Below, piece after piece: positions 17,976 to 25,064 of a stretch of 64,000 nt of DNA. A program made the translations under genes and the position numbers. The stretch's first letter is position 1; each line of letters begins with the position of its first letter. Below the pieces are notes generated by a model, which saw nothing but the letters and a program-made list of their open reading frames with translations, had not been told where the DNA came from and ran no database searches. Source of the DNA: Deltaproteobacteria bacterium (lineage in GTDB: Bacteria > Myxococcota_A > UBA796 > CAJQPC01); the NCBI GenBank assembly GCA_016717595.1, contig JADKFE010000017.1:62001-126000 (forward strand), given 5' to 3'.

Positions 17976-18599
17976 ATGTCCGTCACCCTTCGCGGCTACG
18001 TCTTTCTCGACGCGCTCCAACCTCAGCTCGCCGCCTTCACGGGCACGACCTGCCGTGGCTTCTTGCCGCTGGCGGGTCAGGCGTCGTTGTGGGTGGAGAT
18101 CGCGCCAGGCATGCTCATCAACCGGGTCACCGACGTGGCCCTCAAGGCGACGCGCGCCACCCCTGCGGTGCAGGTGGTCGAGCGCGCGTTTGGGCTGTTG
18201 GAGGTCCACCACGACGACAAGGGCGAGGTGATGGCCGCGGGCGCGGCGATCCTCAAGCACCTCAACGTCGGTGAGACCCAACGCATCAAGCCCAAGGTGG
18301 TCTCGAACCAGATCATCCGCGCGGTGGAGCCCTACCAGGCCCAGCTCATCAACCGCAACCGCCAAGGCATGATGCTCATCCCCGGGCAGTCGCTGTTCAT
18401 CTTAGAGACCGAGCCCGCGGCCTACGCGGTCCTCGCGGCGAACGAGGCCGAGAAGGCCGCGAACGTCAACCTCGTGAGCCTCCAGCCCTTCGGCGCCTTC
18501 GGGCGGCTGTGGATGGCGGGCAGCGAGGCCGAGATCGACGCCGCCGCCGCCGCCGCCGTGGCCGCCATCGAGGCTGTCTGGCGGCGCGCCCCCGGTTAG
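17976..18599 (+). CDS. BMC-T shell protein (tandem-domain trimer, gated CsoS1D/EutL-like class)
   Basis: A 207-aa shell protein with two BMC folds, expected to form pseudohexameric trimers that tile microcompartment facets. Landmarks are ARGF-like CRGFLPLAGQASLWVEIAPG in domain 1, ERAFGLLEVHHD, and LAANEAEKAANVNLVSLQP with GAFGRLWMAGSEAEID in domain 2. The sequence resembles, from memory, the double-stacking BMC-T of Haliangium ochraceum, whose large central pore can open or close. The ATG at 17976 is preferred; the GTG at 17967 would add three residues. It is the first gene of the BMC operon, 57 bp before the BMC-H gene. Confidence 0.9.
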   Translation: MSVTLRGYVFLDALQPQLAAFTGTTCRGFLPLAGQASLWVEIAPGMLINRVTDVALKATRATPAVQVVERAFGLLEVHHDDKGEVMAAGAAILKHLNVGETQRIKPKVVSNQIIRAVEPYQAQLINRNRQGMMLIPGQSLFILETEPAAYAVLAANEAEKAANVNLVSLQPFGAFGRLWMAGSEAEIDAAAAAAVAAIEAVWRRAPG

Positions 18600-18656
18600 C
18601 TTCCGTCCCTCTCTCAAACTCACACCGCTCTTCGTACAACTCTCAGGGAGTCTCCA

Positions 18657-18950
18657 ATGGCTGACGCGCTCGGCATGATCGAAACCAAAGGATTTATCGG
18701 CATGGTCGAGGCCGCCGACGCGATGGTGAAGGCCGCGCGGGTGGAGCTGGTCGGCTTCGAGAAGATCGGCGGCGGCTACGTCACCGCCATCGTGCGTGGC
18801 GACGTCGCCGCGGTGAAGGCCGCCACCGAGGCCGGCGCCCGCCAGGCCCAGGCCGTGGGTGAGCTCGTCTCCGTTCACGTCATCCCGCGTCCCCACGCGA
18901 ACATCGACGAGATCCTGCCCTTGGGCCGCGGCGCCAAGAAGGGCGAGTGA
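18657..18950 (+). CDS. BMC-H shell protein (hexamer, PduA/EutM-like)
   Basis: A 97-aa single-domain BMC protein of standard length, the major facet tile. MADALGMIETKGFIGMVEAAD is the first strand/helix, YVTAIVRGDVAAVKAA is the diagnostic BMC signature, and VSVHVIPRPHANID is the edge motif that makes hexamer-hexamer contacts. The pore loop reads EKIGGGYV, so the pore is lined by a Gly-rich loop rather than the common GSG. The CAGGGAG ribosome site is strong and correctly spaced, consistent with this being the most abundant shell protein. It is very close to the Haliangium BMC-H from memory. Confidence 0.97.
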   Translation: MADALGMIETKGFIGMVEAADAMVKAARVELVGFEKIGGGYVTAIVRGDVAAVKAATEAGARQAQAVGELVSVHVIPRPHANIDEILPLGRGAKKGE

Positions 18951-18982
18951 GCTAAGGCGCTCCTCGCCACTTTGGAGGCGGA

Positions 18983-19303
18983 ATGAAGCTGGGCCGTGTC
19001 GTGGGCACGCTCGTGGCCACACAGAAGGATCCAAAGCTAGAGGGCCTGCGCCTGTACCTGGTGCAGGATCTCAGCCTCTCCTTAGAGGGCAAAGACGCCT
19101 TCGTCGTCGCCGCCGACGCCATGGGCGCTGGCGTGGGGGAGGTCGTGCTCTACGCCTCGGGCTCAAGCGCCCGGCAGACCGCCCAGACGGAGGGCCGCCC
19201 CGTAGACGCGGTGATCATGGCGATCGTGGACACCATCCACCGCCCCGAGGGCCTCGTCTACAACAAGAACCCCGCGTTCCCCGCGAGTGAGGACGACGCC
19301 TGA
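18983..19303 (+). CDS. BMC-P shell vertex protein (EutN/CcmL-like), copy 1
   Basis: A 106-aa pentamer-forming protein that caps icosahedral vertices of the shell. Family landmarks are MKLGRVVGTLVATQKDPKLEG at the start, VVAADAMGAGVGEVVLYASG in the centre and VDAVIMAIVD near the end. GGAGGCGGA five bases before the ATG is an excellent ribosome site. The TGA overlaps the aldehyde dehydrogenase ATG (TGATG), so the two are coupled. Of the three BMC-P copies here this is the most canonical. Confidence 0.96.
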   Translation: MKLGRVVGTLVATQKDPKLEGLRLYLVQDLSLSLEGKDAFVVAADAMGAGVGEVVLYASGSSARQTAQTEGRPVDAVIMAIVDTIHRPEGLVYNKNPAFPASEDDA

Positions 19304-20712
19304 TGCAGCTCCGCGACGATCAGATGCTCGCCCTGGTGGATCAGGTGCTCAAGCGGGTGCGCGCGGGCGACGTGCGGCCGCGCGGGGAGATCCCCAAAGA
19401 TCCCCGCGGCGTGTACAAGACCGTCTCCGACGCCGTCGCCGCCGCGCGCACCGCCCAGCAGCTCTTGATCAACCTGCCCTTAGAGAAGCGCCGGGAGATC
19501 GTCGCCAACATCCGCCGCCGCGCCGGGGAAGACGTCCACAACCTCGCGCGCATGGCCCGGGAAGAGACGGGCCTGGGCCGCATCGACGACAAGATCAAGA
19601 AGAACCTGCTCGTCATCCACAAGACGCCGGGCCCGGAGATCTTGGAGACGACGGCCTGGACAGGCGACGACGGCCTCACCTTGATGGAGCGGGCGCCCTA
19701 TGGCGTCATCGGCTCGATCACGCCGTGCACCAACCCCACGGAGACCATCCTCAACAACGGCATCGGGATGGTCAGCGGCGGCAACACCGTCGTGTTCAAC
19801 ACCCACCCCTCGGCCAAAGGGGTGAGCGCCTACTGCATCGACCTCATCAACCGCGCCAGCGTCGAGGTCGGCGGCCCGTCGGACATCATGTGCGCCGTGG
19901 CCAGCCCCACCATCGACTCGGCGAACGAGCTGATGAAGTTCCCCGGCGTGCGCCTGATCGTGGTGACCGGCGGCGGCCCCGTGGTGAAGGCCGCGATGAA
20001 CTCGGGCAAGAAGGCGATCTGCGCCGGGCCCGGCAACCCGCCCGTGGTGGTGGACGAGACGGCGGACATCGAGCAGGCCGGGCGCGGCATCGTCGCCGGG
20101 GCGAGCTTCGACAACAACGTCATCTGCACCGATGAGAAGGAGGTCTTCGCGGTCTCCAAGATCGTCGACAAGCTCTTTGAGGTGATGTTGGCCTCCGGCG
20201 CGGTGAAGCTCACGAACCACCAGGTCACCCGCCTGGAGAAGCTCGTGCTCACCCCCGATCGGGAGCACGTCAACCGCGCCTGGGTGGGCAAAGACGCCGG
20301 GGAGTTCCTGCGGGAGATCGACGTGCCGTTCAAGGGCGACCCGCGGCTGATCGTCGCTGAGCTGCCCGCGGAGCACCCCTTCGTTCAGCAAGAGCTGCTC
20401 ATGCCCATCGTCGGCGTGGTGCGCGTGAAAGACGTTCACGACGGCATCGATCAGGCGGTGCTCGCCGAGCACGGCTACGGCCACACCGCGAGCATGTACA
20501 GCAAGAACCTCGACGCGCTGCACCGCATGGCCCGGGTGGTGAACTGCTCGATCTTCGTGAAGAACGCGCCGAACTACGCGGGCTTGGGCTTCGGCGGCGA
20601 GGGCTTCACGTCCTTCACCATCGCCTCGCCGACGGGTGAGGGCCTCACCACCGCGCGTGACTTCACCCGCGTTCGCCGCTGCACGCTCGCCGGCTACTTC
20701 CGGATCGTCTGA
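19303..20712 (+). CDS. CoA-acylating aldehyde dehydrogenase of a microcompartment (PduP/EutE-like)
   Basis: A 469-aa enzyme expected to oxidise an aldehyde with NAD and CoA to acyl-CoA in the BMC lumen. Landmarks are EETGLGRIDDKIKKN, APYGVIGSITPCTNPTET, VVTGGGPVVKAAMNSGKK, AGPGNPPVVVDETADIE and the catalytic Cys (about residue 275) in SFDNNVICTDEKEV. The first ~20 residues (MQLRDDQMLALVDQVLKRV) form an amphipathic helix separated by a GDVRPRG linker from the enzyme core, the layout of the PduP encapsulation peptide. It sits between shell genes and overlaps both neighbours by TGATG. The substrate is not set by the sequence; a C2-C3 aldehyde released by the aldolase downstream is most likely. 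Confidence 0.95.
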   Translation: MQLRDDQMLALVDQVLKRVRAGDVRPRGEIPKDPRGVYKTVSDAVAAARTAQQLLINLPLEKRREIVANIRRRAGEDVHNLARMAREETGLGRIDDKIKKNLLVIHKTPGPEILETTAWTGDDGLTLMERAPYGVIGSITPCTNPTETILNNGIGMVSGGNTVVFNTHPSAKGVSAYCIDLINRASVEVGGPSDIMCAVASPTIDSANELMKFPGVRLIVVTGGGPVVKAAMNSGKKAICAGPGNPPVVVDETADIEQAGRGIVAGASFDNNVICTDEKEVFAVSKIVDKLFEVMLASGAVKLTNHQVTRLEKLVLTPDREHVNRAWVGKDAGEFLREIDVPFKGDPRLIVAELPAEHPFVQQELLMPIVGVVRVKDVHDGIDQAVLAEHGYGHTASMYSKNLDALHRMARVVNCSIFVKNAPNYAGLGFGGEGFTSFTIASPTGEGLTTARDFTRVRRCTLAGYFRIV

Positions 20713-21308
20713 TGCTCGGAGACGCCCTCGGGCTCGTGGAGCTGGGGTCTTTGGCGCGGGGGTATCGCGCCTTAGATGCGTTGACCAAACGTTCCCCGGT
20801 GACCGTGCTTGAGGCGAACCTCGTCGAGCCCGGCAAGTTCCTGCTTCTGTTCTGCGGCGGCGTCGCCGAGGTCGAAGAGGCGATGTCGGCGGCCTTGGCC
20901 GTGGCCGACGGCGCGCTCATCGATCAGCTCCTGTTGCCGTTCGCCCACGCCGCGCTCTTGCCGGCCTTGGCGGGGCACGTCCAGGTGGGCAGCCCCGACA
21001 CGCTCGGCGTCGTCGAGGGGCGCACCCCGGCGGCGACCTTGTTGGCGGCGGATCGTGCCCTCAAAGACGCCGACGTGCGCCTCTGCGGCCTGCGGGTGAG
21101 CCCCGGCTTGGGCGGGCGCGGCGTGTTCGTGATCGCCGGGGTTCAGCACGACGTCGAGGCCGGCCTCGCCGCCGCCACGGCCCAGCTCAACGCCCGGGGC
21201 GCGTTTTTTGCCGCCGAGCTCATCCCCCGGCCCAGCGACGAGCTCGTGGCCTTGGTGCTGCGCCCCGCGCCGTTCAACCTCTCCCCAAACCTCCTTCGAG
21301 GCGCCTGA
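20712..21308 (+). CDS. BMC-T shell protein, second type (PduT-like or single-layer trimer)
   Basis: A 198-aa protein with two BMC domains of the canonical fold. Domain 1 starts DALGLVELGSLARGYRALDAL with FLLLFCGGVAEVEEAM; domain 2 starts SPDTLGVVEGRTPAATLLAADRAL with GRGVFVIAGVQHDVEAGL. The pattern 'G..E......' then '...V.GDVA.VE.A' is retained in both. It differs from the first BMC-T of the operon and corresponds to the single-layer trimer class. The 3' part (about residues 165-198) diverges from typical lengths but reads as a normal C-terminal extension. A Cys in FCGGVAE could sit near the pore, but no Fe-S site can be claimed. TGATG overlaps on both sides. Confidence 0.9.
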   Translation: MLGDALGLVELGSLARGYRALDALTKRSPVTVLEANLVEPGKFLLLFCGGVAEVEEAMSAALAVADGALIDQLLLPFAHAALLPALAGHVQVGSPDTLGVVEGRTPAATLLAADRALKDADVRLCGLRVSPGLGGRGVFVIAGVQHDVEAGLAAATAQLNARGAFFAAELIPRPSDELVALVLRPAPFNLSPNLLRGA

Positions 21309-21592
21309 TGCAGCTCGCCCGTGTGCTCGGCGTCGTCGTCGCCTCGGTGAAGCACCCGTCCCTCATCGGCGTGCGGCTCCTGCTGATCCAGCCCCAAGAC
21401 CACGACGGTCTGCCCGATGGAGACGCCATCGTGGCCGCTGACGCGCTCCAGGCGGGCCCCGGTGAGCTGGTGGAGTGGATCACCGGGCGTGAGGCGGCCT
21501 TGGCCTTGCCCGACACCTTCTCGCCCGTGGACGCCACGGTGATCGCCATCGTCGATCACCACCACCCCAACGCGGGTGAGGGGGCCCCATGA
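21308..21592 (+). CDS. BMC-P shell vertex protein, copy 2
   Basis: A 94-aa EutN/CcmL-like pentamer protein. MQLARVLGVVVASVKHPSLIG is the first strand-loop, VAADALQAGPGELVEWITGREA replaces the usual 'GAGxGExVLxxxGSSAR' with a divergent loop, and VDATVIAIVDHHH is the closing strand. Three vertex genes in one locus imply mixed or condition-specific vertices, as in Haliangium. The stop overlaps the next ATG as ATGA. Confidence 0.92.
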   Translation: MQLARVLGVVVASVKHPSLIGVRLLLIQPQDHDGLPDGDAIVAADALQAGPGELVEWITGREAALALPDTFSPVDATVIAIVDHHHPNAGEGAP

Positions 21593-21903
21593 TCCTCTGC
21601 CGCGTCTTGGGAAACGCCGTCGCCACGGTCAAACACCCGGTCTATGTCGGGCGCACCGTGCTCATCGTGCAGCCCGTGCGCCCCGACGGCGACGCGCGCC
21701 TGGGCCGGTCGTTCTTGGCTGTGGACGCCGTAGGCGCGGGGGAGGGCGATCTTGTCTTGTGCAGCCGCGAGGGCAACACCGCCCGTCAGCTCCTCGGCGG
21801 CCCAGACGATCCCTTTCACAGCGTCGTCTTGGCGATCATCGACCGAATCAACACCGCCGCGGGTGAGGTCCGGGGGCCCGGTCCTGGCCCAGACGGCACC
21901 TGA
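21589..21903 (+). CDS. BMC-P shell vertex protein, copy 3
   Basis: A 104-aa EutN/CcmL-like protein: MILCRVLGNAVATVKHPVYVG, then FLAVDAVGAGEGDLVLCSREG and SVVLAIIDRIN. The C-terminal GEVRGPGPGPDGT tail is longer than in copies 1 and 2 and disordered-looking. It overlaps copy 2 by 4 bp and precedes the unrecognised protein by 8 bp. Confidence 0.92.
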   Translation: MILCRVLGNAVATVKHPVYVGRTVLIVQPVRPDGDARLGRSFLAVDAVGAGEGDLVLCSREGNTARQLLGGPDDPFHSVVLAIIDRINTAAGEVRGPGPGPDGT

Positions 21904-21911
21904 GGTTCACC

Positions 21912-22514
21912 GTGTCTGATGCCCGCTTCGCCACAGAGATCCTCGTCAGCGACGACGGCCGCCGCGCCTTCCGGGTGCCCCGGGGCTTCGCGCCCTCGTC
22001 AGGGGTGGTCGGTCTGCGGGGCCTCGACGGACCGCTGAGCGCCTCTGAGGAGGACCTGGCCGGCCTTGAGCTGCCCGTCGCGGACGCCTTGGCCGAGGTG
22101 AACGAGCGCTTGGAGGAGGGCTACGAGGAGGCCCGGGCCCTGGGGCGTCACCTGATGGCGCTCGCGCGTCTGGCCGCCGCCCTGCGCCGCCCTGAGATGG
22201 AGGAGCGGCTGGGGGAGGCCACCCGGGCCAGCGAAGACGCCGCGCGCCGGGTGCGTGAGGCCTTGGGCGCCGAGGTCAACGATCAGGCCCGCCCCGAGAC
22301 CCGCTCAGAGACCCGGTCCGACGCCCGCCCCGATGAGCTGCTCGGCGAGGCCGCGCGGGAGATCGGCCAGCGCCTTCGGGGCCTGTTCCAGTCGTCCGAG
22401 GTCACCGACGCGCTCTCGACCTTGGGCTCACGCCTTCAAGACCTCGCCGGGAGCCTTCAAGACGAGGCCCGCCGCCGCAGCGAGCCCCAGAAGCCCCGCG
22501 ACGGGGAGGGTTAG
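21912..22514 (+). CDS. Unrecognised BMC-operon protein (candidate cargo, scaffold or adaptor)
   Basis: A 200-aa protein with no family I can name. The first ~45 residues are beta-like (FATEILVSDDGRRAFRVPRG). Residues ~45-125 are heptad-rich helix (ADALAEVNERLEEGYEEAR, then RRPEMEERLGEATRASEDAA), consistent with a coiled coil. A charged linker (RPETRSETRSDARPDE) leads to a second helical stretch, EIGQRLRGLFQ and LSTLGSRLQDLAGSLQDEA, which is amphipathic and could bind the shell as an encapsulation peptide. It starts with GTG (RBS GAGG) 8 bp after a BMC-P gene, and the aldolase starts 3 bp after it, so it is surely part of the operon. No catalytic motif is seen; a structural role is inference. 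Confidence 0.7.
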   Translation: MSDARFATEILVSDDGRRAFRVPRGFAPSSGVVGLRGLDGPLSASEEDLAGLELPVADALAEVNERLEEGYEEARALGRHLMALARLAAALRRPEMEERLGEATRASEDAARRVREALGAEVNDQARPETRSETRSDARPDELLGEAAREIGQRLRGLFQSSEVTDALSTLGSRLQDLAGSLQDEARRRSEPQKPRDGEG

Positions 22515-22517
22515 GCC

Positions 22518-23264
22518 GTGTCTCACCCGGAGGAGCGCGCCCGCGCCGCCTTGGTCTCGGTCTCGCGTCGCCTGCACAGCGCGGGCTGGGTGGCGAACCA
22601 CGACGGCAACGCCTCGGCGCGTCTGGACGATGGCCGGATCCTCGCGACGCCGACGGCCGTCTCCAAGGCGGAGGTCAGCGCTGAGTCGCTGGTGACGCTC
22701 AACGACGAGGGGGCGGTCATCGCCGGCACCCGCAAGGTCTTCTCGGAGATCGCGCTGCACCGCTGCGCCTATCGGGTGCGTGAGGACGTCTCCGCGGTCC
22801 TGCACGCGCACCCGCCCTACGCCACGGCGATGGCGGTGGCGGGGGTGGGCCTCGGCGCGCCGTTTATGGCCGAGCCCGTCGTCTCATTGGGCCGGGAGAT
22901 CCCGCTCATCCCCCACCTGCTCCCGGGCGAAGACGATGGTGAGCTGGCCGAGGCGCTCACCCGCGCCGACGCCGTGCTGCTCGGCAACCACGGCGTGCTC
23001 ACCGTCGGCCCCGATCTGGAGACCTGCCTGCTAAGAATGGAGCTGGTGGAGCACCTCGCCAAGATCTTCACCTTGAGCCTGCCCCACGGCGGCCCGAGGG
23101 CCCTGGACGAGCGCCTGGTGGACACGCTCCAGAGCAAACATGAGCAGCTCTTCCCCAAGCGGCTTCGTGACTCCGCGCGGAGTCACGTCGAAGACGACGC
23201 CCCGATCGCGCCTTTGGCCCGCGCCCAAGACGTCGTGAAAGACGCCCTGAGCCGCTTCCGCTGA
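22518..23264 (+). CDS. Class II aldolase/adducin-family enzyme of the microcompartment
   Basis: A 248-aa zinc-dependent aldolase related to L-fuculose-1-phosphate and L-rhamnulose-1-phosphate aldolases. The catalytic Glu lies in KVFSEIALH, the zinc ligands in LHAHPPYAT (two His) and LLGNHGVLTVG (third His), and NHDGNASAR is the phosphate-binding start. It should split a sugar phosphate or hydroxyacid into a C2/C3 aldehyde plus a C3 product; the aldehyde would feed the PduP-like dehydrogenase. After the catalytic core, about residues 205-248 (PIAPLARAQDVVKDALSRF) form a separate amphipathic helix after an acidic linker, a likely encapsulation peptide. Start GTG at 22518, directly after the previous TAG. 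Confidence 0.88.
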   Translation: MSHPEERARAALVSVSRRLHSAGWVANHDGNASARLDDGRILATPTAVSKAEVSAESLVTLNDEGAVIAGTRKVFSEIALHRCAYRVREDVSAVLHAHPPYATAMAVAGVGLGAPFMAEPVVSLGREIPLIPHLLPGEDDGELAEALTRADAVLLGNHGVLTVGPDLETCLLRMELVEHLAKIFTLSLPHGGPRALDERLVDTLQSKHEQLFPKRLRDSARSHVEDDAPIAPLARAQDVVKDALSRFR

Positions 23265-23278
23265 TCTTCGCGCCCAGG

Positions 23279-23828
23279 CTACTGGGTGACGCAGGTCTCG
23301 ACGAGCAGGGTGACCGTGGCCGGGCCGATGCCCTCGACGCGGTCTAGATCGGCGCAGGTGGTGAACGGGCCGCGCTCCTCACGATCCCGCAGGATGGCCT
23401 GGGCCTTGGACGGGCCGATGCCGGGGAGCTGCTCAAGCTCGGAGATCGGGGCGCTGTTGATGTTGATCTTGCCAGCAGGAGCCGACGCGGCGGCTTTGGG
23501 CGCAGGCGCGGGGCTGGCCGGGCTCGTCGAGGCGGCGGCGGCGGTTGGGGCCGAAGGGCGCGACGGCGCCGTCCCCAAACTCGACCAGGCCGTTGAGGTT
23601 CGTGAGCGTCGCGGGGCCGATGCCGGTGACGGCGTCGAGGTCACCCAGCGCCTTAAACGGCCCGTGGGCCTCGCGGTGCTGAATGATCGCGACGGCTTTG
23701 GACGGGCCGATGCCGGGCAGAGTCTCTAGCTCTGACTGGCTCGCGGTGTTGATGTTGACCCCCGCCTCAGCCGCCCCACCGAAGAGGAGCGCCACGCCCA
23801 GAAGAATGCCTTGAATCAGCGATCGCAC
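23279..23828 (-). CDS. Exported tandem helix-hairpin-helix (ComEA-like) protein (frameshifted near 23560)
   Basis: A signal peptide (GTG start at 23828 with GGAGG before it; LLFGGAAEA cleavage) is followed by a first ComEA-type HhH domain (VNINTASQSELETLPGIGPSKAVAI, interrupted here for brevity by FKALGDLDAVTGIGPATL). A Pro/Ala linker leads to a second HhH domain (ININSAPISELEQLPGIGP, then DLDRVEGIGPATVTLLVETC). The two domains lie in different frames; the switch falls in the GC-rich linker at about 23540-23590. The combined length needs one base removed or two added. ComEA binds incoming DNA during transformation; having two HhH copies is unusual. Neighbours are DUF3006 and a ComEC-like hydrolase. 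Confidence 0.75.
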
Positions 23829-23868
23829 AGGACCTCCGCGCAGGCCGTTTGAGGAGGCGCCTGGACGC

Positions 23869-24144
23869 TCACAGCTCGATCTCGTCGGGGAGATCCGCGC
23901 TGCGCGCCGCCAGACGCTTGAGGCGCTCCGTCGCCTCCTGTAGCCGGGCTTCTTCTTCGGGGACCGGCTCCCCGTGGTCTAAACCGAAGGCGGTGGGCTC
24001 CGCAAAGGCCTCCCGCAGCTCCAGCACCATGCCCTCGTGAGCGCCTGGGGGCAGGGCCGAGAGGGGCGCGTTGAACTTGGCGCCGCCATGCTCCAACACC
24101 ACAAGATCACCCTCGATTCTGTCTACGATCAGCCGAGGGCTCAT
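23869..24144 (-). CDS. DUF3006-family small protein
   Basis: A 91-aa protein with the DUF3006 pattern: RLIVDRIEGDLVVLEHGG, then PLSALPPGAHEGMVLEL. The remainder is a charged helix. Function unknown. Family members often sit next to ComEC-like metallo-beta-lactamase-fold proteins, as here, where its ATG overlaps the hydrolase stop (TCAT, i.e. ATGA on the minus strand). Confidence 0.8.
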   Translation of the reverse strand: MSPRLIVDRIEGDLVVLEHGGAKFNAPLSALPPGAHEGMVLELREAFAEPTAFGLDHGEPVPEEEARLQEATERLKRLAARSADLPDEIEL

Positions 24145-25028
24145 GGTGACTCCGGGCTCGCCGTGGCCGCGAGGCCGGGCTGTGTGCCGCCCCAGCCGCC
24201 GCCGCTCAGGGCTGGGCGTGGCGAGTAAGGCAGGCCGTCGGTGACATAGACCCCTTGGCCCGTGGAGACGACGGTGATGTGGCCGCTGAGGTCGGTGCGG
24301 TAGATGGTGGCGCCCGCTTGGCTGAGGCGCTCGAGGGTCTCTGCGCCGGGGTGGCCATACGAGTTGCCAGCGCCGACGCTGATGAGCGCGATCGTCGGCG
24401 AGAGGGCGTCTAAGAAGTGTTCGCTTGTGGAGTGCCGCGAGCCGTGGTGGGCGACCTTGAGCACGTCACAGGTCTCGACGCCGCGGCTGAGCATGGCGCG
24501 CTCGGTGTCTTCTTCGCTGTCGCCGGTGAACAAGAAGCAGTCGGCGCCGTGATCGACCCGCAGCACGACGGAGTTGGAGTTCAGATCCGAGCGGGTGTCT
24601 TTGAGCGGGGAGTCCCCGGGCCAGAGGACCTGCACGGTGATGCCGTCGTCGAGCTTGTAGACTTGGCCCGTGCGCGCGGTCTTGTACGTCACCCCTTTGG
24701 CCTCGATGGTCTGCATCAACGAGGTGTAGGTGCGGGAGGTGTGGGGCATGCCGCTGTCGATGTACATGCCCACCTCAAACCCCTCGATCACCGGGCGCAT
24801 CCCGCCGATGTGATCGGCGTGGGCGTGGGTGGCCACCACCAGCGCCAACGACTCCACCCCGAGGGCCTGGAGCTGGGGCGCGGTGTCGTCGAGGTCGTCT
24901 CCGGCGTCGATGAGGACGTGTTTCCCGGCGGGGGTGGTCAGGAGGATCGCGTCACCCTGGCCCACGTCCATGACGTGAACCTTCAGCTCTCCAGCGAGCG
25001 CGGCGCTGAGGAAGAGCGTAGCGAGCAA
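24141..25028 (-). CDS. Exported ComEC/Rec2-like metallo-beta-lactamase-fold hydrolase
   Basis: A 295-aa protein with a short signal peptide (MLATLFLSAALAGE) and the MBL fold of the ComEC C-terminal domain: VHVMDVGQGDAILL, LIDAGDD, the metal site ATHAHADHIGG, LFTGDSEEDTE and VAHHGSRHS. It lacks the ComEC competence channel domain, so it is a stand-alone exported nuclease or phosphodiesterase-like enzyme. The TTG start at 25028 is supported by GGAGGG four bases before it. Coupled to DUF3006 downstream; a ComEA-like protein follows. A role in DNA handling in the envelope is suggested but not shown. Confidence 0.85.
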   Translation of the reverse strand: MLATLFLSAALAGELKVHVMDVGQGDAILLTTPAGKHVLIDAGDDLDDTAPQLQALGVESLALVVATHAHADHIGGMRPVIEGFEVGMYIDSGMPHTSRTYTSLMQTIEAKGVTYKTARTGQVYKLDDGITVQVLWPGDSPLKDTRSDLNSNSVVLRVDHGADCFLFTGDSEEDTERAMLSRGVETCDVLKVAHHGSRHSTSEHFLDALSPTIALISVGAGNSYGHPGAETLERLSQAGATIYRTDLSGHITVVSTGQGVYVTDGLPYSPRPALSGGGWGGTQPGLAATASPESP

Positions 25029-25064
25029 CGGCCCTCCGGACTCCCAGGGGAGACGAGCAGGAGA

